Below, one piece after another: positions 41,392 through 52,547 of a stretch of 64,000 bases of DNA. The notes under the pieces are model-generated. The model did no database searches, was not told where the DNA came from, and saw only the letters and a list, made by a program, of their open reading frames with translations. Source of the stretch: Taudactylus pleione (Eukaryota > Chordata > Amphibia > Anura > Myobatrachidae); NCBI GenBank assembly GCA_031769625.1, contig JAUIMM010000188.1, positions 12,655,501 through 12,719,500 of the forward strand, given 5' to 3'. The translations under genes were made by a program, and so were the position numbers. Position 1 is the first letter of the stretch, and every line of letters begins with the position of its first letter.

Positions 41392-42169
41392 GGAGCTCAT
41401 TCAGACCATACTTGCCTACCTTTCAGTAGCTCTTCCCGGGAGAAGCCCGGGTAAGAGAAGCAGCAGGGGGGTGATGGGGGCGGGGCCTGACTATTTGCGT
41501 CATTAAGCCCCACCCCCTTGCGGTAAAATTACTAGGAAGTGGGCAGAATGCGGGAGAAATGTCTACCCTTCCGAGGGCGCGGGGGGTTACCCGAAAAATC
41601 GTGAGCCTCCCGCGAAAACCGGGAGGGTAGGCATGTATGATTCAGACCCGTTTGCAAGTTGCGGTCGCTCGCTGGCAAAAAGGGGCCGGATATTTAAATG
41701 ATGTGCTCGCACTGCATCGCGTAGGGCCGCCCACTATGTTTTAGTGAGCTATGGCAAAGTGCGCTCGCAAGGGTCTAAAGAGGTCCCCTTGCCACTCGCA
41801 ACACACGTCATCTTCGGGAAATGAAAGATTAATCGGGACCATCGAGAGCCATCAGAGCTGCTCACAGCCCTTTGGGTTGCCTTAGCCTGCTGCAAGCACA
41901 GCAATAAGTGCAGCCTGAAATACATGCAGGTGACGTGTACAATGACGCTACTTTAAACGGCGTTTTGGCGGCCTGACACGTCTGCGTTCACAGCACCACT
42001 CCCCCGTTCACAAGCACCTTCCCCTGTTACCACCCACAAACGGCGCTATCTGTCACTCAATGAATGGCTTGCGCACGAGCACTGCGAATTACACACATGC
42101 GCAGATGGGCAAAAATCGCTCAGAGCGACCAAGCAAGCGCACCTTAGTGAGCGGGTCTGAATCAGGTCC
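41392..42169. mobile_element. Long GGACCTGATTCAG-type MITE, copy E, split by a hAT MITE
   Basis: The ends are GGAGCTCATTCAG and CTGAATCAGGTCC, with TAA duplicated at 41389-41391 and 42170-42172. The interior (CTGTTACCACCCACAAACG, CACATGCGCAGATG, GCTCGC-rich ends) matches copies G and H rather than the hairpin-chain subfamily. A 233-bp hAT MITE lies just inside its left end. Confidence 0.88.
41407..41639. mobile_element. 233-bp hAT-type MITE nested in copy E
   Basis: The inverted ends are CATACTTGCCTACC and GGTAGGCATGTATG, with the perfect 8-bp duplication ATTCAGAC at 41399-41406 and 41640-41647. Complementary pairs such as TTCCCGGGAGAAGCCCGGG lie inside. Same family as 29137-29422. Confidence 0.95.
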
Positions 42170-42172
42170 TAA

Positions 42173-42398
42173 GTCTGTATGGAGTGAGGATGTACAGGCC
42201 TAGAGGTTTAATGTCCCTCCTGTCACATTACGTGACATCCGTGCTTCTTCAAATGGCATCAATAGTATAATTTCCCTGCATTGGTTATAAGGCACAATGA
42301 TCCCTATGGCTACATGCATTTTCTGAAAAGTATCAGTATTTTATCAACAAGTAGATCTTACTAACTGCTTTGGGGCTCGTTTACATTTGGATGTAAGC
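42173..42398. other. No feature recognised
   Basis: Unique-looking sequence. Confidence 0.3.
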
Positions 42399-42399
42399 A

Positions 42400-42760
42400 G
42401 GGGCGCCGAGAGAGGGGGAGCGGTACTAATTAGTTACCTGGGCCAGTGCTTGCTGGATGGGCCTGGCACCGTATCCCACTCCCTCTTACATCACAGCAGC
42501 CCAGCACACGCTGCTCTGTGCTGGACTGCAGTGGGAGACTGCTCACAGCTGCTAAGCTGCAGCCGTAGCAGTCTCCTATGCCTGTGACACTGATCATGTC
42601 CCCCCACTGGCTGGATGTGCTGGACTGAGGGGGCTCACAGCGCCCCCCACCCCAGCGCGCGGTGCTGCAAAAATGTCAGCTTTACGATTTTTTCCCCTAA
42701 GGGGGTTTGCCAAGAACCCCCTTTTACCCAGGCCTGGCGCGGTTCTTGGCAATTGGCCAT
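42400..42760. mobile_element. CAGGGGCGCCGAGAG-type MITE, right end missing
   Basis: The start CAGGGGCGCCGAGAG, then CAGCCCAGCACAC..GTGGGAGA..GCTGCTAAGC and GGGGCTCACAGCGCCCC, parallels the complete copy at 51799-52184. The right terminus is replaced by the 43-bp tandem repeat. Confidence 0.75.
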
Positions 42761-42765
42761 GTTAT

Positions 42766-42910
42766 GACACGCCTCTCAGATGTAGCAGTACACGCCCATC
42801 ACATGTATGACACGCCTCTCAGATGTAGCAGTACAGGCCCATCACATGTATGACACGCCTCTCAGATGTAGCAGTACAGGCCCATCACATGTATGACACG
42901 CCTCTCAGAT
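42766..42910. repeat. 43-bp tandem repeat, about 3.4 units
   Basis: GACACGCCTCTCAGATGTAG and CAGTACACGCCCATCACATG repeat at 42766, 42809, 42852 and 42895. Confidence 0.95.
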
Positions 42911-43350
42911 GTACACGTCCACTTTACCACTGCGCTCATAGGTGTTATTTTCACAATCTCCATGAAATGCTTTTTCAAAAGTATAGTGCATAGCTACCCT
43001 ACTACAGCACTGATTGTGCATATTAATTATCTCAGGACTGAAGCTGTGCCTTATAACAGTAGTGATGATCAAAAAGTTTTCATTCATTGTAACCTAGAGT
43101 TTCTAATAACTGTAAAGTTTAAATTCCAAACCAGCCATTTATTAGTACTGTAAATATTAGACAGAATGTAAGCAGAAAAAAGTACAATCTAGAACCCTCT
43201 CCCTAAACATACACTGGGCACAAATTATACGGGCCATAGTTTGAAATATCTGTTGCAAATCCTTAATACAGTTGATATTGTGACAGTTGCCTACGGGTTG
43301 AAAGTCAGATAAGTGCAAGAATTTACATGCTAACTGTATGTGACTTAACT
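42911..43350. other. No gene seen
   Basis: AT-rich sequence with no element ends. Confidence 0.3.
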
Positions 43351-43660
43351 TGGTTACATTTTAGAATGTAAGCTCTTACGAGCAGGGCCCTCTGCCCTCT
43401 TGTGCTTCTCCTTACTTTACTTTAATCTACTTCTTACTCACCACCAGGGCACCTAACACTTGGTTGCTTATGCTCTGTTGCTTATCTGGGTGTTATGGTC
43501 GCTAATGTAGCAATATATATTATCCATGTCCTGGTCCTGTATTGTATTGTTCCGTAAGTCGCTTGTCTACAACTTGTTTATGTACTTTGTAAGGCGCTGC
43601 GGAACATTTGTGGCGCCATATAAATAAATTATAATTATAATAATAATAATTAAAATTACA
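43351..43660 (+). mobile_element. SINE/LINE 3'-tail type repeat
   Basis: AATGTAAGCTCTTACGAGCA, GGGCCCTC, then GTAAGGCGCTGCGGAACA and GTGGCGCCATATAAATAAAT followed by (ATA)n. This GCGCTGCGGAA..GGCGCCATATAAATAA tail is shared by dispersed amphibian short retroposons. A second partial copy lies at 43755-43860 and the inverse at 9845-9880. Confidence 0.65.
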
Positions 43661-43754
43661 TTGTACCCTCCTCTTTGTGTCTGTCATTGTGTCTGTTAAA
43701 AAGGGAAAGACATTGCTTACCTCTCTGATCAAATTCGAACCTGGTCCCTAGTAA

Positions 43755-43860
43755 CAATGCGACATTACAATTGTATTGTACTGTAAGTCACTTATTTGTT
43801 TATGTACTGTGTAAGGCGCTGCGGAACACTTGTGGCGCCATATAAATAATAGTAATAATG
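43755..43860 (+). mobile_element. Second partial copy of the same 3' tail
   Basis: GTATTGTACTGTAAGTCACT to GTGGCGCCATATAAATAATA repeats the tail at 43550-43640. Confidence 0.65.
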
Positions 43861-45030
43861 GGACAGTTGTTTCAGCTGGATCTTTTGCACCCAGCATGGC
43901 ATTGGTGTAAGTCCTTTAAACCGATGATGACGGATGCGGACATAAGGACAGTTGGCGGGATAGGCATCCATGAGCTGTTGCGCGGATTTTTAGTATACAA
44001 AGGCGGATTCTTGCATTGCCAGAAACTAGTAAGCAGCCCACCACGACTCTAGAAAAAAGCCGCCACAGACACGTCTGAATGAAGATAAGCCTCACTGGGA
44101 ATAACTGCAATTAGTTTTTTTATTTTAATACTAATAAAAAAGTTAGTAAGACCACAGGCTAAATTTATTAAGTGGTGGCTTGCAAGAGAATCGGCTTTTC
44201 CTCTTGTTTAAACCGTATAATTAAAACAGGAATACTAGTCAAAGCAAAACACGCTTAGTAAATTTATCCCAAAGCCAAATGCAAATTGCATTGGAAAACT
44301 GTACAAAGAATCTCAGTAGTTATGTGGCCCCATATACATATTGGTACTACCGAGTACATGGTAAATAGCAAAAGTATAATGCAATGTAACTATAATATGC
44401 CAAGTCATTTTGCTTACAATACTAGAGGAACATTATATTATAGAGAGAGACAGTACCTCAAATCTGCCACTAGATGTTGACATTTGACAATATAATTTAC
44501 AGCAGAAAATGCAAACAGGCTAATTAAGGATTTTGCTGTTAATTGGTTGACAACACAGATAATTTAGCGAAGCAGGTATTTATTTCACAGTGTAACAGAG
44601 TTACTAAAGCTGTGTGTGTATTGTGTAGAAAATGTATTTTAAGATTGCTAAAATAAGAACACTGAGTTAAATGTGCATAAGCCTGGGGCTGGTTCTGGGG
44701 GTCACTGAGCACCCGAATATTTGTACTGCCACCTATACACTATCTACTCCTATGTGTATTAGTGAAACAGGTCTCATGTTACACTATATTTTGCAAAAAC
44801 TATTTTCCTTCAAAGACCACAAAGAGATTTACAAAGCAAAACATGAATTAATGTTCATGTGATTCCTATGCTAACATGTCGGTGACATTGTGTCCCTCTT
44901 CAGTGCAGGTCTGGTGGTCTTTGGGAGGGGGTGTGCTGTCTTTTTCAGTGTCCCCTCCTGCGTAGAGGCCCCAGCTCCCTGCTGATCATGCTGCTGCTGG
45001 TTCAGATTATGACAGATAGACGACAGAGCT
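43861..45030. other. No gene seen
   Basis: AT-rich sequence. No frame with domain similarity and no TIR pair was found. Confidence 0.3.
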
Positions 45031-46426
45031 GGGGGTATATTTACTGAAGTGGAGATGTTGCCTATAGCAACCAATCAGATTCATAGAAACAAAGAAACAT
45101 AGAATTTGACGGCAGATAAGAACCACTTGGCCAATCTAGTCTGGCCCATTTTTAAACATATTGTTACCTCAACCCTTATTGATCCTTACTTCTTCTGAAG
45201 GATATCCTTATGTCTATCCCATGCATGTTTAAATTGGTCTACTGTCTTAGCCTCTACCACCCCTGATGGGAGGCTATTCCACTTGTCCACTACCCTTTCT
45301 GTGAAGTCATTTTTCCTCAAATTTCCCCTGAACCTACCTCCCCCCAGTGTCAGAACATGTCCTCTTGTTCTAATACTTCTCTTTATTTGAAGAATCTCTC
45401 CTTCCTTTACCTTGTTAAAACCATTTATATATTTGAAAATTTCTATCATGTCCCCCTTTCCCTTCTCTGTTACAAACATACATATTAAGATCTTTTAGTC
45501 TTTCCTGGTACGTTTTGTGGTGTAGACCTTGCACCATTTTAGTTGCCCTTCTTTGTACAGTCTCTAATGTATTAATATCCTTCTGGAGATATGGCCTCCA
45601 GAACTGAACACAGTATTGGAGATGAGGACTTACCAATGACCTATACAGTGGTATTATCACTTCTTTCTTTCTGCTACTGATTCCTCTCCCTATGTACCAA
45701 GCATCTGACTTGCCTTCCTCATTGTTTTTTTACAATGTTTGCTCGTCTTCCTCATTGCTTTGTTACAATGTTTGCTTGCCTTTAGGTCACCTGAAATAGT
45801 GACTCCTAGATTCCTTTCCTCTTCAGTAATTTCCAGAATAGTGCCATTAATACTATATTTAGTCTTTGGATGTTTGAGACCCAAGTGCATGATCTTGCAT
45901 TTTTTGGCATTAAACTGTAGTTGCCACGTTCTTGACCATTCCTCTAGTCTACCTAGATCATAAATCATTTGTTTTACCCCTCCTGGTGTGTCTACCCTGT
46001 TGCATACTTTTGTGTCATCTGCAAAAAGGCAACGTTTCCCTTCAATACCATTTGCAATGACACAAATAAAGATATTAAAAAGCACTGGTCCAAGTACAGA
46101 TCCTGAGGTTCTCCACTGGTAACATTTCCCTCAGACTGCACTCTGCTTACTACAACTCTCTGTTTCCTATCCTGCAGCCATGATCTTATCCATTCAACTA
46201 TCTTTGTATCCAATATCATGCTTTCCAGTATATTTAACAGTTTGCGATGTGGAACAGTGTCAAAAGCCTTACTAAAGTCTAGATAAGCTATATCTATGAC
46301 CACCCCTTTATCTATTCTACTTAACATTTGTCTAGCACCTTGTAGAATATAAAAGCCAAAATCTGATTAGTTGCTATGGGTAACATCTCCACTCCTAAAA
46401 ACCTGCACTTTAGTTTATATACCCCC
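45031..46426. mobile_element. MITE with ATAGCAACCAATCAGA arms split by a LINE
   Basis: The left end GGGGGTATATTTACTGAAGT continues into GTTGCCTATAGCAACCAATC. The right end is the inverse (ATCTGATTAGTTGCTATGGG and AGTTTATATACCCCC). A LINE fragment fills the centre. Same family as 9740-10284. Confidence 0.82.
45090..46345 (-). pseudogene. CR1/L2-type LINE, 5'-truncated, RT C-terminal half
   Basis: The minus strand encodes YLDFSKAFDTVPH, VEWIRSWLQDRKQRV, LFADDTKV (catalytic Asp pair, near 46015-46030), WQLQFNAKKCKIMHLG and ERNLGVTISGDLK. It ends with RTRGHVLTLGGGRFRGNLRK, FTERVVDKWNSLP. Frameshifts separate at least four segments. The 3' UTR-like end (ACATAGAATTTGACGGCAGA) closes it at 45090. 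A roughly 33-bp internal duplication lies at 45718-45783. Confidence 0.88.
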
Positions 46427-46448
46427 TGTAGTTTTCAGTAGTTACAGG

Positions 46449-46871
46449 CAGCAGCGGCTCCTGCCCTCTTACCTGAGGGGGGCTGCCACTGCTGCTGGTC
46501 TGACCTGTGGCCATCCAGGTCCTGGTGCCTGCGCAATTAATCTGACAGGCACAGAGACTGGCGCATGAGCGGCGGTGACAATGTGCATGCGCATAACACT
46601 GGCTTCTGCAGGCTGCAGTGTTTGCAGCCCTGAGAAGTCCTGTTGGGCTGCCTGAAAGGCAGAGCAGTGGCTACATCTGGAAGCTGCTCTCTCTTCATTG
46701 CAGAGAGACTCCTCCCCCTTGGTCTGCCTGTCCTTTGCGTGACTGGCAGGTGGCGCTTCCAATGGGAAGCCACCTCCAGTCACAGTGTGAGGCCAGTGCA
46801 GTCACGGACTGCTCACTGAAGTAGCGGATTTTATTGAGGGGGCTGCAGCCCCTAGGTAAAATTTGCCACTG
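46449..46871. mobile_element. hAT-type MITE
   Basis: GTTACAGG (46441-46448) and GTTACATG (46872-46879) are a 7/8 target duplication. The right end AAATTTGCCACTG is the inverse of a CAGTGGCAAATTT hAT end. The left end CAGCAGCGGCTCCTG is more diverged. It is non-coding. Confidence 0.65.
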
Positions 46872-46879
46872 GTTACATG

Positions 46880-47174
46880 TAAATTAATTTTTTGCCTATT
46901 GTATGAAAGGTGAAATAAGATTGGGGACCAACAGAAGGAACTTCCCGCTACAAAGTCTCTCAGCGGTGCAAGTTTTCAACAAATGAGAACCTAATTCCAA
47001 TTATTGAGAGTATGCTACTGATGTTGACCCGATTACACATGGACACAAGTATTGAAAGACCTAAGTTAACTACTTAACTGGCTAATAGTTTTTCCAAATA
47101 TGTCCCCAATTTTTTTTTTATTAGTAACAATGTAAATAATAGCTATTTAATTTAAACCTGATTTAATATAAATA
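46880..47174. other. No gene seen
   Basis: AT-rich DNA between the MITE and the Gypsy LTR. Confidence 0.3.
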
Positions 47175-48250
47175 TTATGCAATGATTAATAAAAAAAAAG
47201 CTCATCATACAGGAGTGAATTGATTGATCAAGAGGCTTTGAAGAGTCAATTTATAGAGAAGCTTTGAGGAGTCGACTGATGAAAAGTCAATTAATAAAGA
47301 AGCTTTGAGGACTGGAGGGTACTTGACTGGAGTGTGGCCTGATGGCCATGTTGTATCCTTGAGGGCTGATATGAACTTAGCTGGTTGCAGCCTTGTGGGC
47401 TGATGTGTACCTGGTTGGTTACAGCCTTGAGGGTTGATGTATAATTGGTTGGTAGCAGCCTTGATGGCTGATGTGTACTTCGCTGGTAGCAGCCTTGAGG
47501 GCTGAGGTACTTGGCTGGTTGCAGCCTTGGGGGCTGATGTATACTTGGCTGGTTGCAACTTTGATGGATGATGAGTAGTTGGCTGGTTGCAGCCTGGAGG
47601 GCTGAGGTACTTGGCTGGTAGCCACCTTGAGGGCTGTGTAGCAGGGAATCCACACAGATGCTGGAATGCGGCAAAGACTGCTGTGATGTCAATAATAAGT
47701 AGTTAACACAGACGCGGAAGTGTGGCAGAGACTGCAGTGGTATACTAGCAGAAAGTCCATATTGACACTGAAGTGCGGCAGAGGCTGCTGATGTAATTAG
47801 CGGATTGTCCACACAAACGCTGAAGTGCGGTAGTAACTCCTGTGATGTAACTAGTGGATTGTCCACTCAGATGCTGAGGTGCGGCAGAGACTGCTGTAAT
47901 GTTACTTGGCCGACAGTCCACACTGGAGCTGCAGTGCAGCAGCAGAGACTGCTGTGGTGTTACTAGCAGATAGTCCACACAGATGCTGAAGGCAGTTGAG
48001 ATACACGCTGGACATGAGGAGCTGGAACCTAAAGGAACGTGAACCTACTCACAAGAAACCGGAAGCTATGTTCTGAATGCTATAGCCAGTATCAGAGCAG
48101 AGAACCAGCGGGGGTAAAAAAGGAAGAAGATCCAGTCGGTGCAGGGAGGAGGTGATGGAGCAGTAAGGTATTAGGACCTCATGGAGTAGCAGCCCGGCGT
48201 CCTTGTCTCTGAGCAACAGGAGTGAGAGAGCCGCCTGGAGTACTGATGTC
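47175..48250 (-). repeat. Gypsy 3' LTR with two expanded minisatellites
   Basis: 47330-47640 has about eight units of 36-39 bp around GCCTTGAGGGCTGATGTGTA and CTTGGCTGGTTGCA. 47640-47990 has about six units of roughly 60-65 bp around CACACAGATGCTGAAGTGCG and GCAGAGACTGCTGTGATGT. Apparent proline/glutamine-rich frames are periodic artefacts. Confidence 0.8.
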
Positions 48251-48259
48251 AAACTCTCA

Positions 48260-49387
48260 CATGTTGACGATGTTGTTCTAAAGACTCAGAATAGATGAGG
48301 ATATTGTCTAAGTATACAATGAGAAAGACTCCAAGGAACTCAATTAAAACATCATTAATTAAATCTTGAAAGACAGCAGGAGCATTTGAAAGACCAAACA
48401 GCATGTCCAGATGTTCTTAATGGCCTGAATAAGTATTGAAGGCCGTCTTCCACTCATCGTCCTCCTTAATCCTGATCCAGTTATAGGCCCTTTGCAGATC
48501 GATCTTGGAAAAAATGGATGCCTCACAAAGTTGGTTGAAAAGAACTGATATTAATGGTAATGGATAAGAGTTCTTAATGGTGATATTATTTAACCCCCAG
48601 AAATCAATGCACGGTCAAAGCGATCCGTCCTTCTTCTGTGCAAAAAAAAAATTCCAGCCCCAACCGGTGATTTGGATGGATGGATAAAGCTCTTCAGAAG
48701 AGCATCTTGGATGTATTCCTACGTAGATTGACTGTCAGGTACAGACAAAGCATATAATCTGCCTTTTGGAAGTTTGGCTCCAGGCTGAAGTTCAATGGCA
48801 CAGTCATATGGACGTTGTGGAGGTAGAGTATCAGCCTTTTTCTTAGAAAAGACATGGAGAGATCACGATAGGGAACAGGAATAGCAGATGAAGACTCTGC
48901 ATGGATGGTAGCAGCAATTCATACCAGTTGAGCGAGACATTGTCTGGAACCGGTGGGTCCCCACTGAAGGACTTCACCCAATTGCCATTTGATTCCTAAG
49001 CCATGGCAACCCCAGAATTATAGGTTCCAGAGGACAATGAAACAGCAGGAATGTTATGTTTTTGGAATGTAAAGCTCCAATAGATAGATGGATGGGAGGT
49101 GATCGAGTGTTGACTACATCTTTGGTAATTAAATTTCCATCCAAACCAATAATTGAGACAAGTTGAGGTAAGGACACAGGAGTCAAGCCAAAACAGTTAA
49201 AAAATGAAATGTCCATGAAATTGTCTGCAGAACCACTGTCCAGAAAGACAAAAATATTTAATTCTTGATCAAAAACTTGGATTACAGTAGGAATAAGGAC
49301 TGCATGACTGGGAGAGACAGATGCATGGCCCAGATGTATTTCTCCCCGTACATCTAGACCTTGCCTTTTCCTGATTTGACTGGGCAA
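48260..49387 (-). pseudogene. Gypsy protease and partial reverse transcriptase, broken
   Basis: The aspartic protease is readable in 49387-48974: FVFLDSGSADNFMD (DSG active site), IGALHSKNITFLLFHCPLEP and IILGLPWLR. The RT follows with stops: [50 protein letters not shown] and [14 protein letters not shown] near 48280-48310. The catalytic YLDD reads YLDN, which loses a metal-binding Asp. The sequence stops after SLEQHRQHV. Confidence 0.82.
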
Positions 49388-50154
49388 ACATAGGCAGTAC
49401 AGTATGTCCCTACCACCACAGTAAAGACATAACCCAAGTGATCATCTTCTGCGCTTTTCCTCAGAAGAAAGATGAAAAGCCCTAGCTGCATTGGCTCTTC
49501 TAGCACAGGAGGGCAAACCAAACTGGAGATTGAGGAGAGAAGGTAGGCAAATCTTTCTACAGTCTATGTTTCTGAATCCGACGGTCAATACGGATAGTCA
49601 GGTGCATTAGTCCATCCAGCTTTTCTGGAGCAGGATACTGGACAAGGATGTCTTTGATTTGGTCAGAGAGGCCCAAACAAAAATGACTATGGAGTGCGGG
49701 ATCATTCCACTCACAATTCTGTGCAGTAATCTTCTGCTGCTTTCTGTCCCTGTCTTAGAGATCGAAGGCTGGCTTCGGCTATTGCCGCTTTATCTGGATC
49801 ATCATATAATAGTCCTAAAGCAGAAAAGAAAGTGTCAACAGTGTGAAGTGCAGTATGGGTGGATGGTAAACCAAATGCCCAGGTTTGAGGGTCACCTTGG
49901 AGTAGGCATATGATGATTCCTACACCTTGGGCTTCGGAACCAGAGGATTGGGGACGTAACTTGAAATACATAATTACAAAGTCTTTGCGGTTCCTAGAGA
50001 ACCGGTCAGGAAGTTTCAAATTAGGTTATCAAACAGCGGTTAGAGCAGAAGAAATGCGAGTATCCTCAACCCAGAGAGATAGTTCTTGAATTTTTTGGGT
50101 TAAGGCTTGAATTTGTGCTGCAAGGACTTGTACCGGATTTTGAGTGGGATCCAT
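49388..50154 (-). pseudogene. Gypsy gag, broken
   Basis: Begins MDPTQNPVQVLAAQIQALTQ at 50154, with an early stop near 50030. It continues KLPDRFSRNRKDFVIMYF, GVGIIICLLQGDPQTWAF and DDPDKAAIAEASLRSLRQGQ, typical of the capsid-like gag of Gypsy elements related to the Mart/RTL group. A CxxC-type region near 49390-49440 is degraded. Confidence 0.8.
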
Positions 50155-50214
50155 GACAATAATACAATACCTCTATGAACAGTTTCTGTGAACTGTGAAT
50201 CTTTGTGGCCGGCT

Positions 50215-50990
50215 ATAATATTATACATCACTGGGAAGATTCACAGTAATAATGATTAATCAAGAAAAAGCTTATCATAGAGGTGTGTATTTATTGATCA
50301 AGAGGCTTTGAAGAGTCAATTGATAGAGAAGCTTTGAGGAGTCGATTGATGAAGAATAAATTAATAAAGAAGCTTTGAGTGGAAGGGTACTTGACTGCAG
50401 TGTGGCCCGATGGCCAAGTTGTAGCCTTGAGGGCTGATATGAACTTGGCTGTTGGTAGCCTTGTGGGCTGATGTGTACTTGGCTGGTTTCAGCCCTGAGG
50501 GCTGATGTACAGTATACTTGGCTGGTAAAAGCCTTGGGGGCTGATGTGTGCTCTACTGGTAGCAGCCTTGAGGGCTGATGAGTACTTGGCTGGCTGCAGC
50601 CTTGAGGGCTGAGGTACTAGACTGATTGCAGCCTTGATGGCTGATTTATACTTGGCTGGTTGGAGCCTTGATAACTAATGAGTACTTGGCTGGTTGCAGC
50701 CTTGAGGACTGAGGTATTTGGCTGGTAGCAGCCTTGAGGGCTGATGTGTAGCAAGGAATCCACACAGACACTGGAGTATGGCAGACTGCTGTGATGTGAG
50801 CAGAGAACCAGCAGGGGTAAAAAGGAAGAAGATCCAATCAGTGCAGGGAGGAGGTGATGGAACAGTAAGGTAGGAGGACCTCATGGAGTAGCAGCCCGTC
50901 ATCCTCGTCTCCTGGCAACAGGCGGGAGAGAGCCGCCTGGACTAATGAGGTCAAACCAGTTGTTACGGCGGTTTGTGACAGCAAATAGCT
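50215..50990 (-). repeat. Gypsy 5' LTR with one minisatellite
   Basis: 50400-50755 carries about nine units of the GCCTTGAGGGCTGATG repeat. The second minisatellite is reduced to a single partial unit (50756-50800). The boundary with the gag leader is approximate. Confidence 0.75.
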
Positions 50991-51790
50991 CTTATTAACA
51001 TCATTTGAAAACTCAACCATTTTGGGCAATGTTTGAAAAAAATAGTTTTATACTGTTAAAAAAATATTTACGGTGAGATATATATAAATATATATATATT
51101 TATATATTCAGTGTTAATATGAGGCTAGGTGGCGCAGGTGAGCCACTGATTCAGTGTGGTGATAGGGAGATCCGCCCACACAAAATGAAAAGGGGGTGTG
51201 CCCTAAGGGCTGTCCTGTGAAGAAAGTGCAGGTGGGGCTGTGACAGGGAAGCAGGCAGGACTGAGACTTTGGGCAGAATTTACAAAGCAGCGGCTTCCCG
51301 GCGGGTTGCAGGTAGGGGTTGAAGTGGGCAGGAACATGGTGGAACTGAGTTCCGTCGCCTCTAATGGTAGGTGGAACTAGTTCCACCTCCACCAATTCCC
51401 TGCACAGAAGTCCCACAGACAGAGAGCCACTCACTGTCTGCCTAGGGAGGCTCAATTTCATCAGAGAAACCAGCATATAGGTAAGGAAAGAATCAAACAA
51501 AGGCAATACATAGGGGTTGCAAAAAAAACATTGGGCATCCAAGTGGCATAGACTAGTATGTGGGGACGCCATAAAAACAACTCAGAGACTCGGCAGAAAA
51601 ATAACACTGATGAAATAGAATTTTTTTTTTCGTTTTAAGTGATCTGACATTGTAGTCTCAGTTGATGGCAGGAGGGCTAAGAAAAGCATCTAAAATGTAT
51701 TTCACACTGTCATAGCCCCCAATTCTTCGGGGGGGCTGAAGGTGTGTGTGTAATAATTTTCACACTTGTTTTGGCCAGTCAGACTAGCGT
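50991..51790. other. No recognised gene; minus frame 51572-51114 unassigned
   Basis: A 152-codon minus frame covers GC-balanced repeat-like DNA and has no domain I recognise. An AT-rich (TATA)n-like stretch lies at 51080-51105. Confidence 0.3.
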
Positions 51791-51798
51791 GGCGAGGG

Positions 51799-52184
51799 CA
51801 GGGGCGCCGAGAGGGGGGGTGGGTACAGTTTACCCGGGCCCAGGCTTCCAGAAGGCCTGGTGGGAGCCCGGGTCCGGTGCCGCCACCCCCCTTCCTCCCT
51901 CCCTCGCAGCAGCCCAGCACACAGTGCTGGGATGCAGTGGGAGATTGTTCGCGGCTGCTAAGCAGCAGCCACAGCAATCTCCTATGCCTGAGGGGGGGAG
52001 CGATCACACTGATCGCGCCCCCCCTGGCCTTGCGCCGGGCTGAGGGGCTCACAGCGCCCCCTTCCTGCAGTGCAGCGCGCTGCAAAATTATGTGTTTTTT
52101 TTCAAGGGAACGTGGCCACGCCTCCCGAGATTAAGTCATGCCCCCCTTCTTTACCAGGGCCTGATGGCGCTCTCTACGCCCCTG
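51799..52184. mobile_element. hAT-type MITE, CAGGGGCGCCGAGAG family, complete
   Basis: The ends CAGGGGCGCCGAGAG and CTCTCTACGCCCCTG are inverted. GGCGAGGG (51791-51798) and GGTGAGGG (52185-52192) are a 7/8 duplication. The interior is GC-rich with inverted CGATCACACTGATCG. Confidence 0.85.
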
Positions 52185-52261
52185 GGTGAGGGGGGGGGGG
52201 GAGTAGACGGCAGGAGAGATGAATTCCCCCACCTCTCCAGGACCACTTTAAGCCCTGGTTG

Positions 52262-52350
52262 CAGGTACATATTTAAAACGGCACCTGGAGTCAGTGTAAC
52301 GTTCAGCGTGCTTTACACTGACTCACGGTGCCGTTTTAAATATGTACCTG
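52262..52350. repeat. Near-perfect 38-bp-arm foldback
   Basis: Arms 52262-52299 and 52313-52350 are complementary at 36 of 38 positions, with a 13-nt loop. The arms start CAGGTACATATTTAAAACGG. They could be a tiny MITE or a small-RNA hairpin. No transposon-type duplication is obvious. Confidence 0.9.
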
Positions 52351-52547
52351 TGAAGTTTGCAGACTAGCTAGTCTTCATAGTTAGGGCTGAAGAAGTATGG
52401 CATTGCCCGGAATGAGAGCTACTGTAGTTTGTTTTTATTTTCCGTTACATTGTGCTGGCACCAGTAAAAGCACCATTTGTTTGTTTGACCCAGACAATCA
52501 TCTCCGCCATCTCTTCAGTTTTCCCATATGGCTTATCTTAACCCTAA

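Larger units (their letters stand above)
47175..50990 (-). mobile_element. Ty3/Gypsy LTR retrotransposon, internally deleted
   Basis: Two LTR-like regions (47175-48250 and about 50215-50990) share TCAAGAGGCTTTGAAGAGTC at one end and CCAGGCGGCTCTCTC at the other. Between them, on the minus strand, lie gag (from 50154), protease and part of RT. RNase H and integrase are absent: RT sequence runs directly into the left LTR near 48260. The element is dead. Confidence 0.85.

Noticed and set aside
47205..47866. Proline/glutamine-rich repetitive frames on the minus strand
   Set aside because: They are translations of the LTR minisatellite. The same DNA in the other LTR is frame-disrupted.
51114..51572. 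A 152-codon minus-strand ORF as a possible gene
   Set aside because: No domain, no neighbouring exon or promoter, and composition similar to surrounding repeats.
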